This document shows positions 54,644 to 64,000 of a stretch of DNA of 64,000 nt, piece by piece. How positions within the stretch are numbered: the first letter of the stretch is position 1; each line of letters starts with the position of its first letter. The position numbers and the translations under genes were made by a program. Location of the stretch: the NCBI GenBank assembly GCA_020747015.1, contig JAGTJM010000027.1, forward strand, positions 310,001 through 374,000. The letters are read 5' to 3'. Under the pieces are notes generated by a model. That model searched no databases. It was given only the letters and a program-made list of their open reading frames with translations, and was not told the DNA's origin. Origin of the DNA: Pyrenochaeta sp. MPI-SDFR-AT-0127. Its lineage: Eukaryota; Ascomycota; Dothideomycetes; Pleosporales; Cucurbitariaceae.

Positions 54644-54743
54644 TAACGTGTTCCACCACCTAGTGGGCCGAACCACCTAGTGGGCCACCCCAAAAACCCA
54701 CCAAAAATGGCCAAAACAGCATGTTAAGATCTCAACCACGGCT
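54644..54743. repeat. Left terminal inverted repeat of the MITE-like element
   Basis: Begins TAACGTGTTCCACCACC and includes CCACCCCAAAAACCCACC and TTAAGATCT, matched in reverse by the right end at 55261-55360. Differences are mainly transitions. Confidence 0.8.
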
Positions 54744-54997
54744 ACATCTCACAGGACCAGGTCTTAGAGATAGCTTTCTATTACTGTTAGAAAGTATATT
54801 CTAGAGTGTAAGTTTATAGACTTTAGCCAATCTCTTAGTCTTAAGTTTTAGTTAAAATTTAGGGGCTAAAAGTGAATATCTTAATAACTATAACCTTAAT
54901 ATATTCTATACTCCTAGAAAATACTCTAAGTAGGGTAAAAAGACTATACACTAATTCTAGATCTATAATATACAGCCGTGGTTAAGATCTTAATATA
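54721..54997. repeat. Internal unit copy 1 of the MITE-like element
   Basis: Opens ATGTTAAGATCTCAACCACG and closes with CCGTGGTTAAGATCTTAATA, so it has its own inverted ends. Its core (GGGGCTAAAAGTGAATATC) recurs 287 bp downstream. Confidence 0.75.
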
Positions 54998-55009
54998 CCG
55001 TTTTGGCCA

Positions 55010-55284
55010 TGAAGATCTTAACCACAGCTAGATTCTTATATAACCAGGTCTTAGAGAAAGCTTTCTAGTACTATTAGAAAGTAAATTCTAGAGTATAAGT
55101 GTATAGACTATAGTTAATCTCTTAATCTTAAGTTTTTGTTAAAATTTAGGGGCTAAAAGTGAATATCTTAATAACTATAACCTTAATATATTCTACACTC
55201 CTAGAAAATACTCTAAGTAGGGAAAAAAGACTATATACTAATTCTAGATCTATAATATACAGCTGTGGTTAAGATCTTAATATG
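55010..55284. repeat. Internal unit copy 2 of the MITE-like element
   Basis: A near copy of 54721-54997 with scattered, mainly transition, differences. It ends TGTGGTTAAGATCTTAATAT, and its end merges into the right terminal repeat. Confidence 0.75.
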
Positions 55285-55360
55285 CTGATTTAGCCATTTT
55301 TAGTGGGTTTTTGGGGTGGGCCACGAAGTGGTGTGGGCCACTTTCTGGTGGAACACGTTA
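55261..55360. repeat. Right terminal inverted repeat of the MITE-like element
   Basis: Reverse complement of 54644-54743 over about 100 bp, ending CTGGTGGAACACGTTA. It stops 79 bp before the ATG of the next gene. Confidence 0.8.
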
Positions 55361-55438
55361 ATGAGAATTGCGACGTGTCTCCTCAAACTATTCTCCCATT
55401 CACCTACTTCAATCTTCCCAGGACAGATATATACTGAA

Positions 55439-56254
55439 ATGAGAGGCTGGTTCAAGATTTACATTTACGTTTTCTGCTTCTCCCTGTGCTTCTCGCGTCT
55501 TGTCTCGAGTTTCTCCTGGAACATTAGGAATATCTTTCAACCATATGGCACCCCGCCTGCAATGAAAGGCCCACGGCTAGAGGAGAACCACAAACGCATC
55601 TCTCATCGGGCTGCATCTGACCCACATCAAGACATCCTTCTCGACAAGCAACCCTGGTTTGATACGAGGGGCACACCTTTATTCTACGCTGCCTGGCGAG
55701 CTAAGCCCGGAACATTATCTCCAGAGCCAACAGCCCGATCAACTATATCAAAGCATAAGGCACGAGTGGCTTGCTGGCCTGAATCAGGCGGCATTTGGAT
55801 CAAGCATGCCGATCTTATCGAGTTAGACTTTCTAGGCCTCGACCGCTTTGCAGATACGCCTCTACAATTCAATCAAACTGCAGAAGGCGAGTTCTGTAAA
55901 AGGCTTAAGGTTATTGGTGCTGAGTGGTGGAGGCTGCCGGCACCTTTCAAAGAGAGGGAGCACTTAGGGGAAAAGCAGTTTGCGTGTGACACGATTGAGG
56001 ATTGCTTCGCGCCTGATATCAAGAATCGGTACCTAATCGCCTGGCCAGGAACCGAGGAATATGCTTGTTTTATCTCTATTGCACGAGCCAAGGAGCAGGG
56101 TGAGGCCAGGTGGATTAAGTATTACAACTCAATGACGATGCAAGAGCGTTGCGATGGCATTATGGCTCTCGAGGGGGGGAAGTGTCGCTGTGAAACCGCT
56201 TGCCCAGATTTCGACAATCTAGATTATCGGATTCCTGAATTTTGCGTTAATTAG
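55439..56254 (+). CDS. Secreted hypothetical protein, effector-like
   Basis: A 271-residue single-exon gene (ATG at 55439). The frame is open further left, but that part lies in the MITE terminal repeat, so I start after it. Residues 3-26 form a signal peptide or membrane anchor (WFKIYIYVFCFSLCFSRLVSSF). The rest is hydrophilic with conserved-looking Trp and Cys: IKHADLIELDFLGLDRFAD, GAEWWRLPAPFKEREHLG, QERCDGIMALEGGKCRCETA and CPDFDNLDYRIPEFC. The Trp-rich GAEWW segment recalls a widespread family of uncharacterised fungal proteins. It seems intact amid decayed genes, next to a transposon, the usual setting for fast-evolving secreted proteins. No enzyme motif. Function unknown. Confidence 0.6.
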   Translation: MRGWFKIYIYVFCFSLCFSRLVSSFSWNIRNIFQPYGTPPAMKGPRLEENHKRISHRAASDPHQDILLDKQPWFDTRGTPLFYAAWRAKPGTLSPEPTARSTISKHKARVACWPESGGIWIKHADLIELDFLGLDRFADTPLQFNQTAEGEFCKRLKVIGAEWWRLPAPFKEREHLGEKQFACDTIEDCFAPDIKNRYLIAWPGTEEYACFISIARAKEQGEARWIKYYNSMTMQERCDGIMALEGGKCRCETACPDFDNLDYRIPEFCVN

Positions 56255-57960
56255 AAATAGCCCACCGCTAAGTGGATATATCTTTGTGGCTTTGAAGTCT
56301 GCATTATATAGTGTAAGCGGAGCTATTCTTGCAAGCTCAAAATACGCACATTTTTGTTTGCTCGTGAAGCTGGCCCAAGCTTTCTATGGGCACAACACCA
56401 AGTCAGGAGAGGTCATTCACAACGAATAGAAGGTTCTCATCGAGTATGTCGTCCCCACTGCGATCCACAAGCTGACCCTCCTCGCGAGTACTCAAACCCC
56501 AATTCCCTTTCGCTGCGGGAATATCGTGGGATCAAGAATGGAAGACTTAAGGAGGCGTTCAAGAAAGGCTTAACGATAAATGATCTTTCTGCTTCTACAA
56601 CAGAGAAATCCTCAACATTTGCGTGATACAGATGCGAACTTGTATCAACGCTTTCTTGCTTGACTTTTCATTATGCAGCGTACCGATGCTTATGATGGAC
56701 TAAAAGGGTCCCGGCTACGTTGTTTGCGTTACAGGAACTTTGCGTGATGGTAAGTTCAGTGGTTTTGCCGAGAACCGGATAAATGAGCAAAATTTGGGGC
56801 CCCAATGCACTGTACCGAATGAGCAACGAAAGAGTGATCATCGTAGCTGGCAGAGCCAATGGAATTGAGCAAGCGAGTATCCTTCTTTAAATTTGCTCCG
56901 TTGGACTTAATAATATTCATATCTTGGATGCCTTGAACGACGATGGTGGGGTATGGCAAAAGAAGAAGTACCTGGGTTGCGCATGCGATGTTCCTGCCAT
57001 TGTTTTATCTACCTCATACAAAACCAGCAAAGGCGAGAAATTCTCAATAATATTCGATTTGGTGCGGGCGAGGAATCAATCGCAAACTGGACGCATCTAT
57101 GGGCACAAAGAGCACAAAATAGGCTTCCTACGCACTGTATACACCTGACTATACATGACTATCACCTCGAGCGATTTAACCAATTCCGCAGCCTCCTTCA
57201 GGCTTGCACCTGGGATGATGAGTTCATAGTCTGAATGGTGGCCGTTGCAAATCAAGCCACAGGAAAGGCTGAGCACTGAATCGCTGATGTCGTCTGTCAG
57301 TACGTTAAATCTTTAGACAGCCTCCAATGGGGCACAGCCTTTATCGTAAATAGTTCAAAGGCATCTCCTTGCACACTGCACACTTGAAGGGTTCCTGCTT
57401 GACTGATAAGTGTATCGCTAACATTGGTTGCGGGCTAGGTGCAGCATATATTATTTCGGAGATCGTTGACAAGATAGAGCAATTTGTATGCGAACGCCCA
57501 CCAGTACGTGTTCCCAGGCATGAATTCGCATACTCAGGGTAGTAGAAAGCACCATTAATTAATATTTGACACTATCTTTGCTTAGTAGTTTCGTCCGACG
57601 GGCCTTCAGAAGGTTCTCATTTTGGCTTGGGCTGCTCGAGCCAGTATGAATTTGCGCATGGTGACGAATGAGGGCAGCATAGCTACGAGTATTGTCGCCA
57701 CCCTCTTGGGCACAGCATGTGATTTGCTAGTTGTGGTACAACGACGTTTCACATCTCTGTAATCGTCCTGAAAAAGATAGAGTCGTAGTATACTATTCTC
57801 ACAACGGTAGTTCCTAATCCGGGACATGAAGTCTGATTGTAAATGTTCGGCACAATGAATAAAAGCAGTTGGTGGCTAGATCAGAACGAGCGTTTCAGTA
57901 TGAGAACCTTTCTCCAACAATTTCCTCGCTCATAACCCATAGTTTTCTGCATTGGAGAAG
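56255..57960. other. Region without a supported gene
   Basis: 1.7 kb. Many short frames on both strands (56354-56626 +, 56671-56959 -, 56924-57234 +) may be pieces of one old gene, with a hydrophobic minus-strand run near 56680-56860 that resembles a membrane helix. I cannot assign a family. The DNA shows frequent stops. Confidence 0.3.
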
Positions 57961-58840
57961 TCAGATGCGTATTACAAAACCTTCTTTGGATTGCAGTCGT
58001 CCAGAAATGATCCTGAATGATCTAGACCGCCATATAAGCGCATGTTTTGGTGGTATAGTAACGAATCCCCTTATACTTACGATCAAGCGCGGGGTCCAGA
58101 GCAGCAGCAAGTGAAGTTGCACAGCCCTGCTCAATGGTCTTTTCTTTCGGCATCTCCATCTTCTTGCTCTTAAACAGAGGTCCACGATAGCCCACGCTGC
58201 TGGATCTACTCCAGACGTCAGGCCCGTTGCTGCTATGACACCTGGATGCAACGAATAGGATTTAATTCCCTTTTTCTCCAGTTTCTTCGCCAGTGCCACG
58301 GCGAACAAGATATTTGCGGTTTTAGACTGGCCGTAAGCTTCCCAAGCGTTGTACGTCTTGCCATCGGAGAAGTTGTAGTTGTCGAACAGTTCAGGGCTGA
58401 ACTGGTACATGGCACTGGGCGCGTTATGATCCGAGCACCGCCGCCAGCAGCTTCTAAGCAGAAAATGACCGATGTGATTTGCACCTAGATGGCCCTCCAC
58501 TTTTTCAGGGGTCAAGGTGAATGGGACAGCCATGATACCGGCGTTGTTTATGAGGACATCAATTTTAGCGACAAATGAATTCACCTCCGCTGCCGCAGCT
58601 TGCACCGATGTTCAGGACGCGAGATCGATCTTGATAAAGCGTGCAGTGGTAGAGGGGCTTCTCTCCCTAATTTCCTTTAAGACGGGAGCGATTTAATCTT
58701 CGGAGCGCCCGAGAAGAATGATTTCGGCAGGCTTTGCAGCTGCGAGGAGTAGGGCCGTTTGCGCGCCGGGTCCACCATAGCTGGCCCCAGTAATAACGAC
58801 TAAATACTCATCAGCCAAGTTAAGTTCAGTCGGAACTTTG
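57961..58840 (-). pseudogene. Decayed short-chain dehydrogenase/reductase (SDR)
   Basis: Classical SDR motifs occur in order on the minus strand: VVITGASYGGPGAQTALLLA (the nucleotide loop, altered from TGASSGIG), ILLGRSED, IDLAS, IDVLINNAGIMA, NHIGHFLL and the catalytic YGQSKTANILFAVALAKKL, then SLHPGVIAATGL. At least two in-frame stops break it: TAA after GRSED and TGA after IDLAS. At least two frame changes also occur, after HFLL and after DPAAWAIVDL, where neighbouring frames continue the family sequence. Catalytic Tyr and Lys survive. The ancestral enzyme was probably a retinol-dehydrogenase-like fungal SDR. Not functional. Confidence 0.78.
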
Positions 58841-59479
58841 ATTCTGTGAAAAGAGAAATTCGTTGCGTCCAAAGCAAGATATATATACAGGTCTTCCCAT
58901 AAACTCGTTCTGGGAACGCCGAATCTACTTCAGACGCAGTGGTCGAGAAGTCAAAGGTGGAAATCTCTGAGAAAGATGATCAAAAACCGCAAAGGTGCAA
59001 AAGCTAAGCAATTAACTATCCAATTATAAGAATCAAGAGTATCGCAAATGATTAAAGCTAATGTAGAATTTGACTGTAATGTCACAGGTTAGTATTCGAC
59101 TCCTAAGTATCCTTGTTCGCTCCTTTGTTCAATTGGGTTACTAATGATTGTAGTGTTGCGCTGAAATGCAAGTAGATATCTCCATTCATTTGTCATCCTC
59201 CCGTGGTGATGTCGGTATTTGCACATCCATTTTTGCACATTGATAGAGGGATCTCGCTCCCGACGTCTCTGCTCGCGCCTATATCCGGGTTACGTAACTG
59301 ACCCGAAGCTGCTTAACAATGCCTGCGTCTACATGCAAAATCTTTGTTATGACTTCACTAAATCGTCCCAAATAAGCTCCGTGCTTTCGCTAACATATTG
59401 AAGAGTTCCAGGGTCTCTTCAGGATGAGGTAATCGTTATCCCCAGCTCCGACGTCAAGGTCAAGCTCACATGAGCTCCT
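58841..59479. other. Intergenic region between the SDR and MDR pseudogenes
   Basis: 640 bp between two divergent pseudogenes, once probably their shared promoter. AT-rich. No gene recognised. Confidence 0.3.
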
Positions 59480-60555
59480 ATTCCCGAGCCTAGCACCAAG
59501 CAAGTCCTTATCAAGGTCATAGTCTCTAGCCCCAACACCAAAGACGGGAGAGTATTCGATATGGCAGCTACTTACCATAGTCCCGAGAACATTTCGTCAA
59601 CGTTGAAGCCTGAGGCTGGTGTGAAGATCTAGCGGAAATAGTTGAGAGAGTCGGCAACGATGTGATTACATTCAGGGTACTTCGCCTGCAACTCTGGGGC
59701 CAAGGGATGGCGTAGTAATATGAGAACATAAAAGAGATCGCGTTGCAGCTTTCCATGAGATAGGTGCTCCTGGAGGCTCGTACGCAGAGCATGCACTTGC
59801 GTGGAATTGGACTATTTTTAATATTCCTAACTTCAAATCTTTCGAAGGTATGTTGTATCTTCGTCTTGGCACTTGATAATATTTGCATCAGATTCGTTGA
59901 CTCGGTTCTCGCAAAGGCAACAACAATCCCTCTCGCCGCCCTCGCCGTCGCTGTAGCTGTGGTCCGCAACTTCAACTACCTACAACCCGCAAACCCGCGA
60001 CTACGTGCACATCTTTCGTAGTGTATGGTGCTAGTTCAGCTGTCCGCTAGTTTGCCATCAAACTTGCACGCCAAAGCAACATCCATCCAATCATTGCGGT
60101 TGCAGGAAAAGGGCCACACTACTTGAAGCGCTTATCGATCGCAATATTGGTGACACCGTAATAGTGCCCACAAAACCATAAGCCAGGTCCGCGAACGCCT
60201 TACGACCGGAAAATTTGCTGCAGTTTACTACGGATTTGATCCTGGCATTGGACTGCCGGAGTTAAAAGTTGTCAACGAAGATCGTCGCACCTAAAGGAGC
60301 CATAAAGCTTGTCCTGCCCAGTAACTTTGATATTGGATCTATAACTAAGACTACCTCGTCTGTCGGTATCGTTCACAATCAAGAATATGGAGCTTATGGT
60401 GCTGATAGTAGCGATTTAGGTTTTATAATGTATCGTTGGTTCATGAAGGTGTGGAAGGCGGGATCATTAAAGGACACCTGGAGGACTAGAAATCGTGAGG
60501 CAAGCATTGAGACTTGAAGGACGCAACGATTAACGTAATTTATGGGCCAGTTGCG
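59480..60555 (+). pseudogene. Decayed zinc-type alcohol dehydrogenase / enoyl reductase (MDR, ToxD-like group)
   Basis: Pieces of an MDR enzyme appear in order in shifting frames: IPEPSTKQVLIKVIVSSPNTKDG near 59480, KATTIPLAALAVAV near 59910 (family: ATIPLAALTAAVGLY), then SNIHPIIAVAGKG and LLEALIDRNIGDTVI near 60080-60160, ISQVRERLTTGKFAAVYYGFDPG near 60170-60240, and VAPKGAIKLVLPSNFDIGSI plus LGFIMYRWFMK near 60280-60450. Stops and frame changes separate them. This order matches the trans-acting or stand-alone enoyl reductases near fungal metabolite clusters. It lies head-to-head with a decayed SDR. Dead; the loss of the nucleotide-binding segment between 59940 and 60080 also seems likely. 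Confidence 0.7.
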
Positions 60556-61526
60556 GGCCCGGTCTTTACTTCACTATATCGACGAATAGAGGTGGAATCG
60601 TAGAAGCATCGTGGAAGAGCTATTAGACCCATTACAGCTATATGGAGCATTGCTATTGAAAAGTCTTCCCGATGCGACTAAGCTATAACGAAGTAAAACG
60701 AAAAGTTTCCTGGACGACGTCCATCGCTCAATTCCCGCTAGATCGCTAGGTGGGCTCACTTGCCCAGTATAGAAACCTGCAGTCCCCTTATCTCGATCAG
60801 CGAACCAGTAGAGATTACGCATATCTTCCCAGGCTACCGTCTTTTTCCTCATTGTTGTCTCTTTCTTCATCGATTTATTCTATGCGGTCCTCACTGTTAA
60901 AAGTCCACGACAATCCTGCAGGATGGAGGATAGGGCGGGAGTGGGTGATTAAATTTGGTCTAGATAACATTAAAGTAGTGCGCACATTGCAGACAACTAT
61001 ATATTAAGTCTTAGTCCACCTCAGCCTGATTTAATTTCTTAATACCCTTTTTCCAATTATCGCTCTGTTGAAAACGATACACAAACGCCTAATGCTTTGC
61101 CTGCAAGGATCTCTTAAGAATCTAGGATAATCTAACGACGCGATAGGGCTGGGCATGCAATAACTAGCCGCTAGTAAATAGTTCATTTTGGCGCGCGATC
61201 ACAGAATAATAACAAGTAAACAAAGAAAAAAACGAATAAGTAAAGAAGGTGAGCAACGTGAGGACACGACGTACCGGGGTAGATGAATCTTAAGAGCGCT
61301 AAGTAGATTACTATCTGAACAAGATTCTTCGCTAGAAAGGAAAGGTAGTTATGATGTTACTCATGAATTACCTACAACGAATCTTGTCCGGGGTAAGAGT
61401 AGATAGCGCCTAACGATCGGAGGATCAGAGGATTGCATGTGCAATAGGTAAACGTAAATTGCATATACCACCACGAATGTTCGAAGTATTTGGCAGAATT
61501 TTAACACCTCTTCAAGCTTACGAAAT
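60556..61526. other. Intergenic region
   Basis: About 970 bp, AT-rich, no gene recognised. Confidence 0.35.
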
Positions 61527-62138
61527 ATGGTTGACGGATACACTTCTCGGATTCTAAAGGCGGAACATCTAGGAGATCTATTTTCGTCCTTGTCCGTGGG
61601 TGCCTCCGACAAACCGAATCCTTCTATTCCACTCACTAGGGTTGCAACCGATGGTTGGTCTGAAGACGACGAAGCGACAGCGACATGTTATTGTGGCGCC
61701 GTCCAACTCGATTTCGTAACTGTTCCCAACTACAATAAATCTTAGGGGAAAAAGGGCCTCGTGAACTCCTTTGTATGCAATTACCCCGATTCCCGCAAAC
61801 TCACCGCCTCAAAGTTCACCTCCGCCTTCATTGTGAACGACAGGTACCTGAAGCACCTTCGCGGTCAATCTAATCTTAAGGCCTATGCACAAAATGCTTC
61901 TATCGCTTCTCACACCCTTATGATGAATCACTTCTGCGACACCGGTTGGACACTCATGTATCGCGTCGCTGAAAGACTTCCTGGACACAGTCTTGTAAGG
62001 TTGGGCGCTGTGGATAACTTTAATCTTGCAGAGACAAAACCGAGACCAAGGACAGAAGTTTTCATCAAGTATAGGGTCGGTTGGTTTCTAGGTGTGCCTA
62101 GGGAGGGTGTGAAGAGGCATGACGTGAGTCCGGCATAA
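61527..62138 (+). pseudogene. Decayed GFA / CENP-V-type zinc-binding protein
   Basis: The GFA family binds two zinc ions with a Cys cluster and includes glutathione-dependent formaldehyde-activating enzymes. The start, MVDGYTSRI, and DGWSEDDEATATCYCGAVQLDF are well preserved. A TAG follows at 61743-61745, and the same frame then continues GLVNSFVCNY-PDSRKLTASKF and later MNHFCDTGWTLMYRVAERL with ETKPRPRTEVFIKYRVGWF at the end. Zinc ligands are lost: the family has VCNCxDCRK and CSTCGTLMYR, but here the second Cys of the first block is Tyr, the third is Ser, and CxxC of the second block is broken. One change (Cys to Tyr) is a G-to-A type expected from RIP. Dead. Confidence 0.78.
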
Positions 62139-62509
62139 TATTATAGCAAATTAATGTACTTCGCAACTAGGACCTACATTCCACTTTATATCAGCTACCA
62201 CATTATAGTCTGCATACATAACACACTTTGATTAACTAAGGGCGCTCATGTTAAATGTACAAAGTAGATACTGACATATACAAAGACGGAATTTTGCGGA
62301 GATAGGATATAAGTCTTTTCGATAGTTATCTCGCGACAAGTCACGAGGATAGCGAGATACCGTCTAGGACAGATCTATGATTAGCTCGTAGTAACTCCGC
62401 GTTATATTCCGAACTTAGCTTGGTAATCTCACGTACCTCGTCTGGATAACATTTTGATCAACCGTTTTCATCTTTTTAACGTTCTACGATGGATTCTGCG
62501 TAGCTAGCC
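62139..62509. other. Intergenic, AT-rich
   Basis: About 370 bp between the GFA pseudogene and the hAT element end. No gene seen. Confidence 0.35.
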
Positions 62510-62532
62510 CAGTGTGAGGAATGGATGGATTT
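62510..62532. repeat. Candidate terminal repeat of the hAT element
   Basis: CAGTGTGAGGAATGGATGG starts here. hAT transposons end with CAGTG/CACTG-type inverted repeats, and the transposase remnant lies just inward, so this should be its 3' end. The other end is outside the window, so neither the inverted repeat nor the 8-bp target duplication can be checked. Confidence 0.5.
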
Positions 62533-62638
62533 GGCGGCGCATCCATTTGCCAACTGGTAGTTGGATGGATGATGGAAAAATTTCCGGAAAAATCCGAAAT
62601 CACTTATGCGAGACGAGATTATAGGTTTTTTTTTACCG

Positions 62639-63999
62639 CTATATAGGTGCTATCTCCGTTTCTTTGATTATAATAATATTTGCCTTATCCCAAGAATGCA
62701 AACACTGAGCTGCTTATATCGTGGGCTGCTTAAGATAGTTGCGGCGGGTCGTAATCATGAGCCCCATTCGGCTAAATACACGCTCAGGCTCATCGCTCAT
62801 TGCTAGAATCGAGAGAATATCGAATGCCATTTAAGCCAGATGCGGGTACTCCTTAATACTAATAGTCCGCCACTATTCAAGTGGAAACTCAAGCTCGATT
62901 GGCTCTTAGTTGCTATATCGCTCAAACTCATCTGGGATAGCTGCTTTTTGGTTATTACTTCGTGCCTTAGCCAAACTTTTTGCGCGGTTATAAAACGTCT
63001 CCAGCGTATCAGGTTCATATATCGTAGTCTTCTTTACTAGTGACATAGCATCTAAGACGGGTAGTTACTTATAGGTCGAACTCTATAGTGACTTAACTTC
63101 TTTTCAGCCGGCCGTAATCCACGACTTATTATTTACCTATTAAGACTCAATAACCTTCCAGGTGTAGGCAGGATATAGCACGGCAGCCGTAAGATATACC
63201 AGTGAGTCATCGAGTTTTGCGTAGTACTCTTCAGCTTTATTAAGTGCAAGTTTAATCTACATAACGAAGTGCCATTAGCCTTTAGTCGTAGCTAGTAATA
63301 CATGTTTATAACGTTCATAAGCGGCCATAAGTTCCTTAATAATAAATTCAAGGTTAAATTAAACTTTACTAATCCTACAGGACTTGCTATCACCTGGCCG
63401 ACCTTTAAGATCTATTATTATAAGCCAGTAAGGCTCTAGGAGTTTTTAATACTAGGTTAAGATCTCCTAGTCTTCTAAATTAAGCGTATCTTTTAGGATA
63501 GTATTCCGAGAATAATCCTTATCTTAAATCCAGCGTCCTTTAGACTTCTCTTATACGATATATTAGCGCTTAGATAATAAGAAGTCTTCAAAAGGGGCTC
63601 GGAGTTTAAGGAGTATCTTAATCTCGTCGTAGACGCTGTTCCAGCGAGTATCGTTGCTTCTGTGGAGCTCGCGCGTTTTGATCGTATTCCATTCGGTTGG
63701 GTCGATAATGGACTTGAAGTATTTGAGTTGGGCCTGGTGCCACCGTTTTCGTCTTTGTGGACTTGCGTATATCCAAACGACTAGATTGTGAGCCTTACCA
63801 ACTGGTCCTATTCGCCTCCATCGATTTAACTCTTCCTTCAAATTCGCCGGCACCGACCCTTCGAATTCGAAGAGGTTCTTATCGAAGCCGAATAAGAGAT
63901 GGCGGGCAATAAGGTTGATAATATGGCCTGCACAGCGCAGGCGGCGCTCGTCAGGATCGAAGCCAAATTCTTCTCCAATTGCTTTCATTGCCGAATCGT
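62639..63999 (-). pseudogene. hAT-family transposase remnant, RIP-decayed, 5' end outside the window
   Basis: A single minus-strand frame can be read for over 1.3 kb with only nonsense changes. The upstream part (63988-63563) is still open: RLRCAGHIINLIARHLLFGF, then WRRIGPVGKAHNLVVWIYAS and RSNDTRWNSVYDEI, the hAT RNase-H-like core. Further on, GRPGDSKSCRISKV, ELMAAYERYKHVLL and LTAAVLYPAYTWKV continue, then the C-terminal dimerisation segment FDILSILAMSDEPERVFSRM. The interrupting stops lie where Gln, Trp or Arg is expected, as produced by C-to-T and G-to-A changes. The natural stop may be at 62639-62641. The element continues left to about 62510 and beyond the right edge. Confidence 0.85.
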
Positions 64000-64000
64000 T

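Larger units (their letters stand above)
54644..55360. mobile_element. MITE-like element, 717 bp, long terminal inverted repeats, no coding capacity
   Basis: The ends are inverted repeats starting ACGTGTTCCACCA and flanked on both sides by TA, as in Tc1/mariner-type target duplications. The repeats extend about 100 bp inward (54644-54743 and 55261-55360); mismatches are mostly C/T or G/A. The interior is AT-rich with no open frame. It holds two tandem copies of a 287-bp unit. The element is non-autonomous; its transposase source is not in the window. The name Tc1/mariner is an inference from the TA flanks. Confidence 0.8.

Noticed and set aside
1..64000. tRNA, rRNA and CRISPR
   Set aside because: I looked for B-box-like GGTTCGAATCC and direct-repeat arrays and recognised none; a tRNAscan-SE run would be decisive.

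Overview
The window is nuclear DNA from a filamentous ascomycete (Pezizomycotina). Genes carry several short introns of about 45-90 bp with GT...AG ends, and the conserved genes are fungal types: a fused two-domain fluoride exporter, U1-70K with a Gly-rich tail, a fungal SRP21, Prp19, Phs1, GH31 and GH43 enzymes, a chloroperoxidase-fold peroxygenase and an A-T-TE NRPS-like enzyme. C-to-T type decay of a transposon suggests repeat-induced point mutation (RIP). The class is probably Dothideomycetes; this is an inference from gene make-up and was not tested.

Positions 1-31,112 are mostly core genome: fluoride channel (FEX1), uracil phosphoribosyltransferase, Hot13-type CHY zinc-finger protein, triosephosphate isomerase, mitochondrial ribosomal protein mL43, U1-70K, SRP21, a DUF1308 protein, 25S rRNA methyltransferase Bmt6, a carboxymuconolactone decarboxylase-like protein, a membrane aspartic-protease-like protein, 3-hydroxyacyl-CoA dehydratase Phs1, a SIM-rich RING-like protein and Prp19, with a few hypothetical or F-box genes between them. 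Several pairs are divergent and share short promoters.

Positions 32,000-48,800 are accessory: a GPI-anchor-like GH31 alpha-glucosidase, a 3.3-kb gene-free stretch, a secreted heme-thiolate peroxygenase, a ketopantoate reductase-like enzyme, a 969-residue NRPS-like A-T-TE enzyme whose thioesterase has Cys where Ser is usual, and a secreted GH43 enzyme. The peroxygenase, reductase and NRPS-like gene could form a small metabolite locus.

Positions 49,900-64,000 are a gene graveyard: a Zn2Cys6 regulator fragment abutting a carotenoid/stilbene dioxygenase fragment, a frameshifted secreted metallopeptidase, a 717-bp MITE-like element with an internal tandem duplication, one probably intact secreted hypothetical protein beside it, decayed SDR, MDR and GFA-domain genes, and at the right edge a RIP-decayed hAT transposase with a candidate terminal repeat. 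Gene models were spliced by eye; intron borders were accepted where GT/AG, phase and family continuity agreed. No tRNA, rRNA or CRISPR was recognised.
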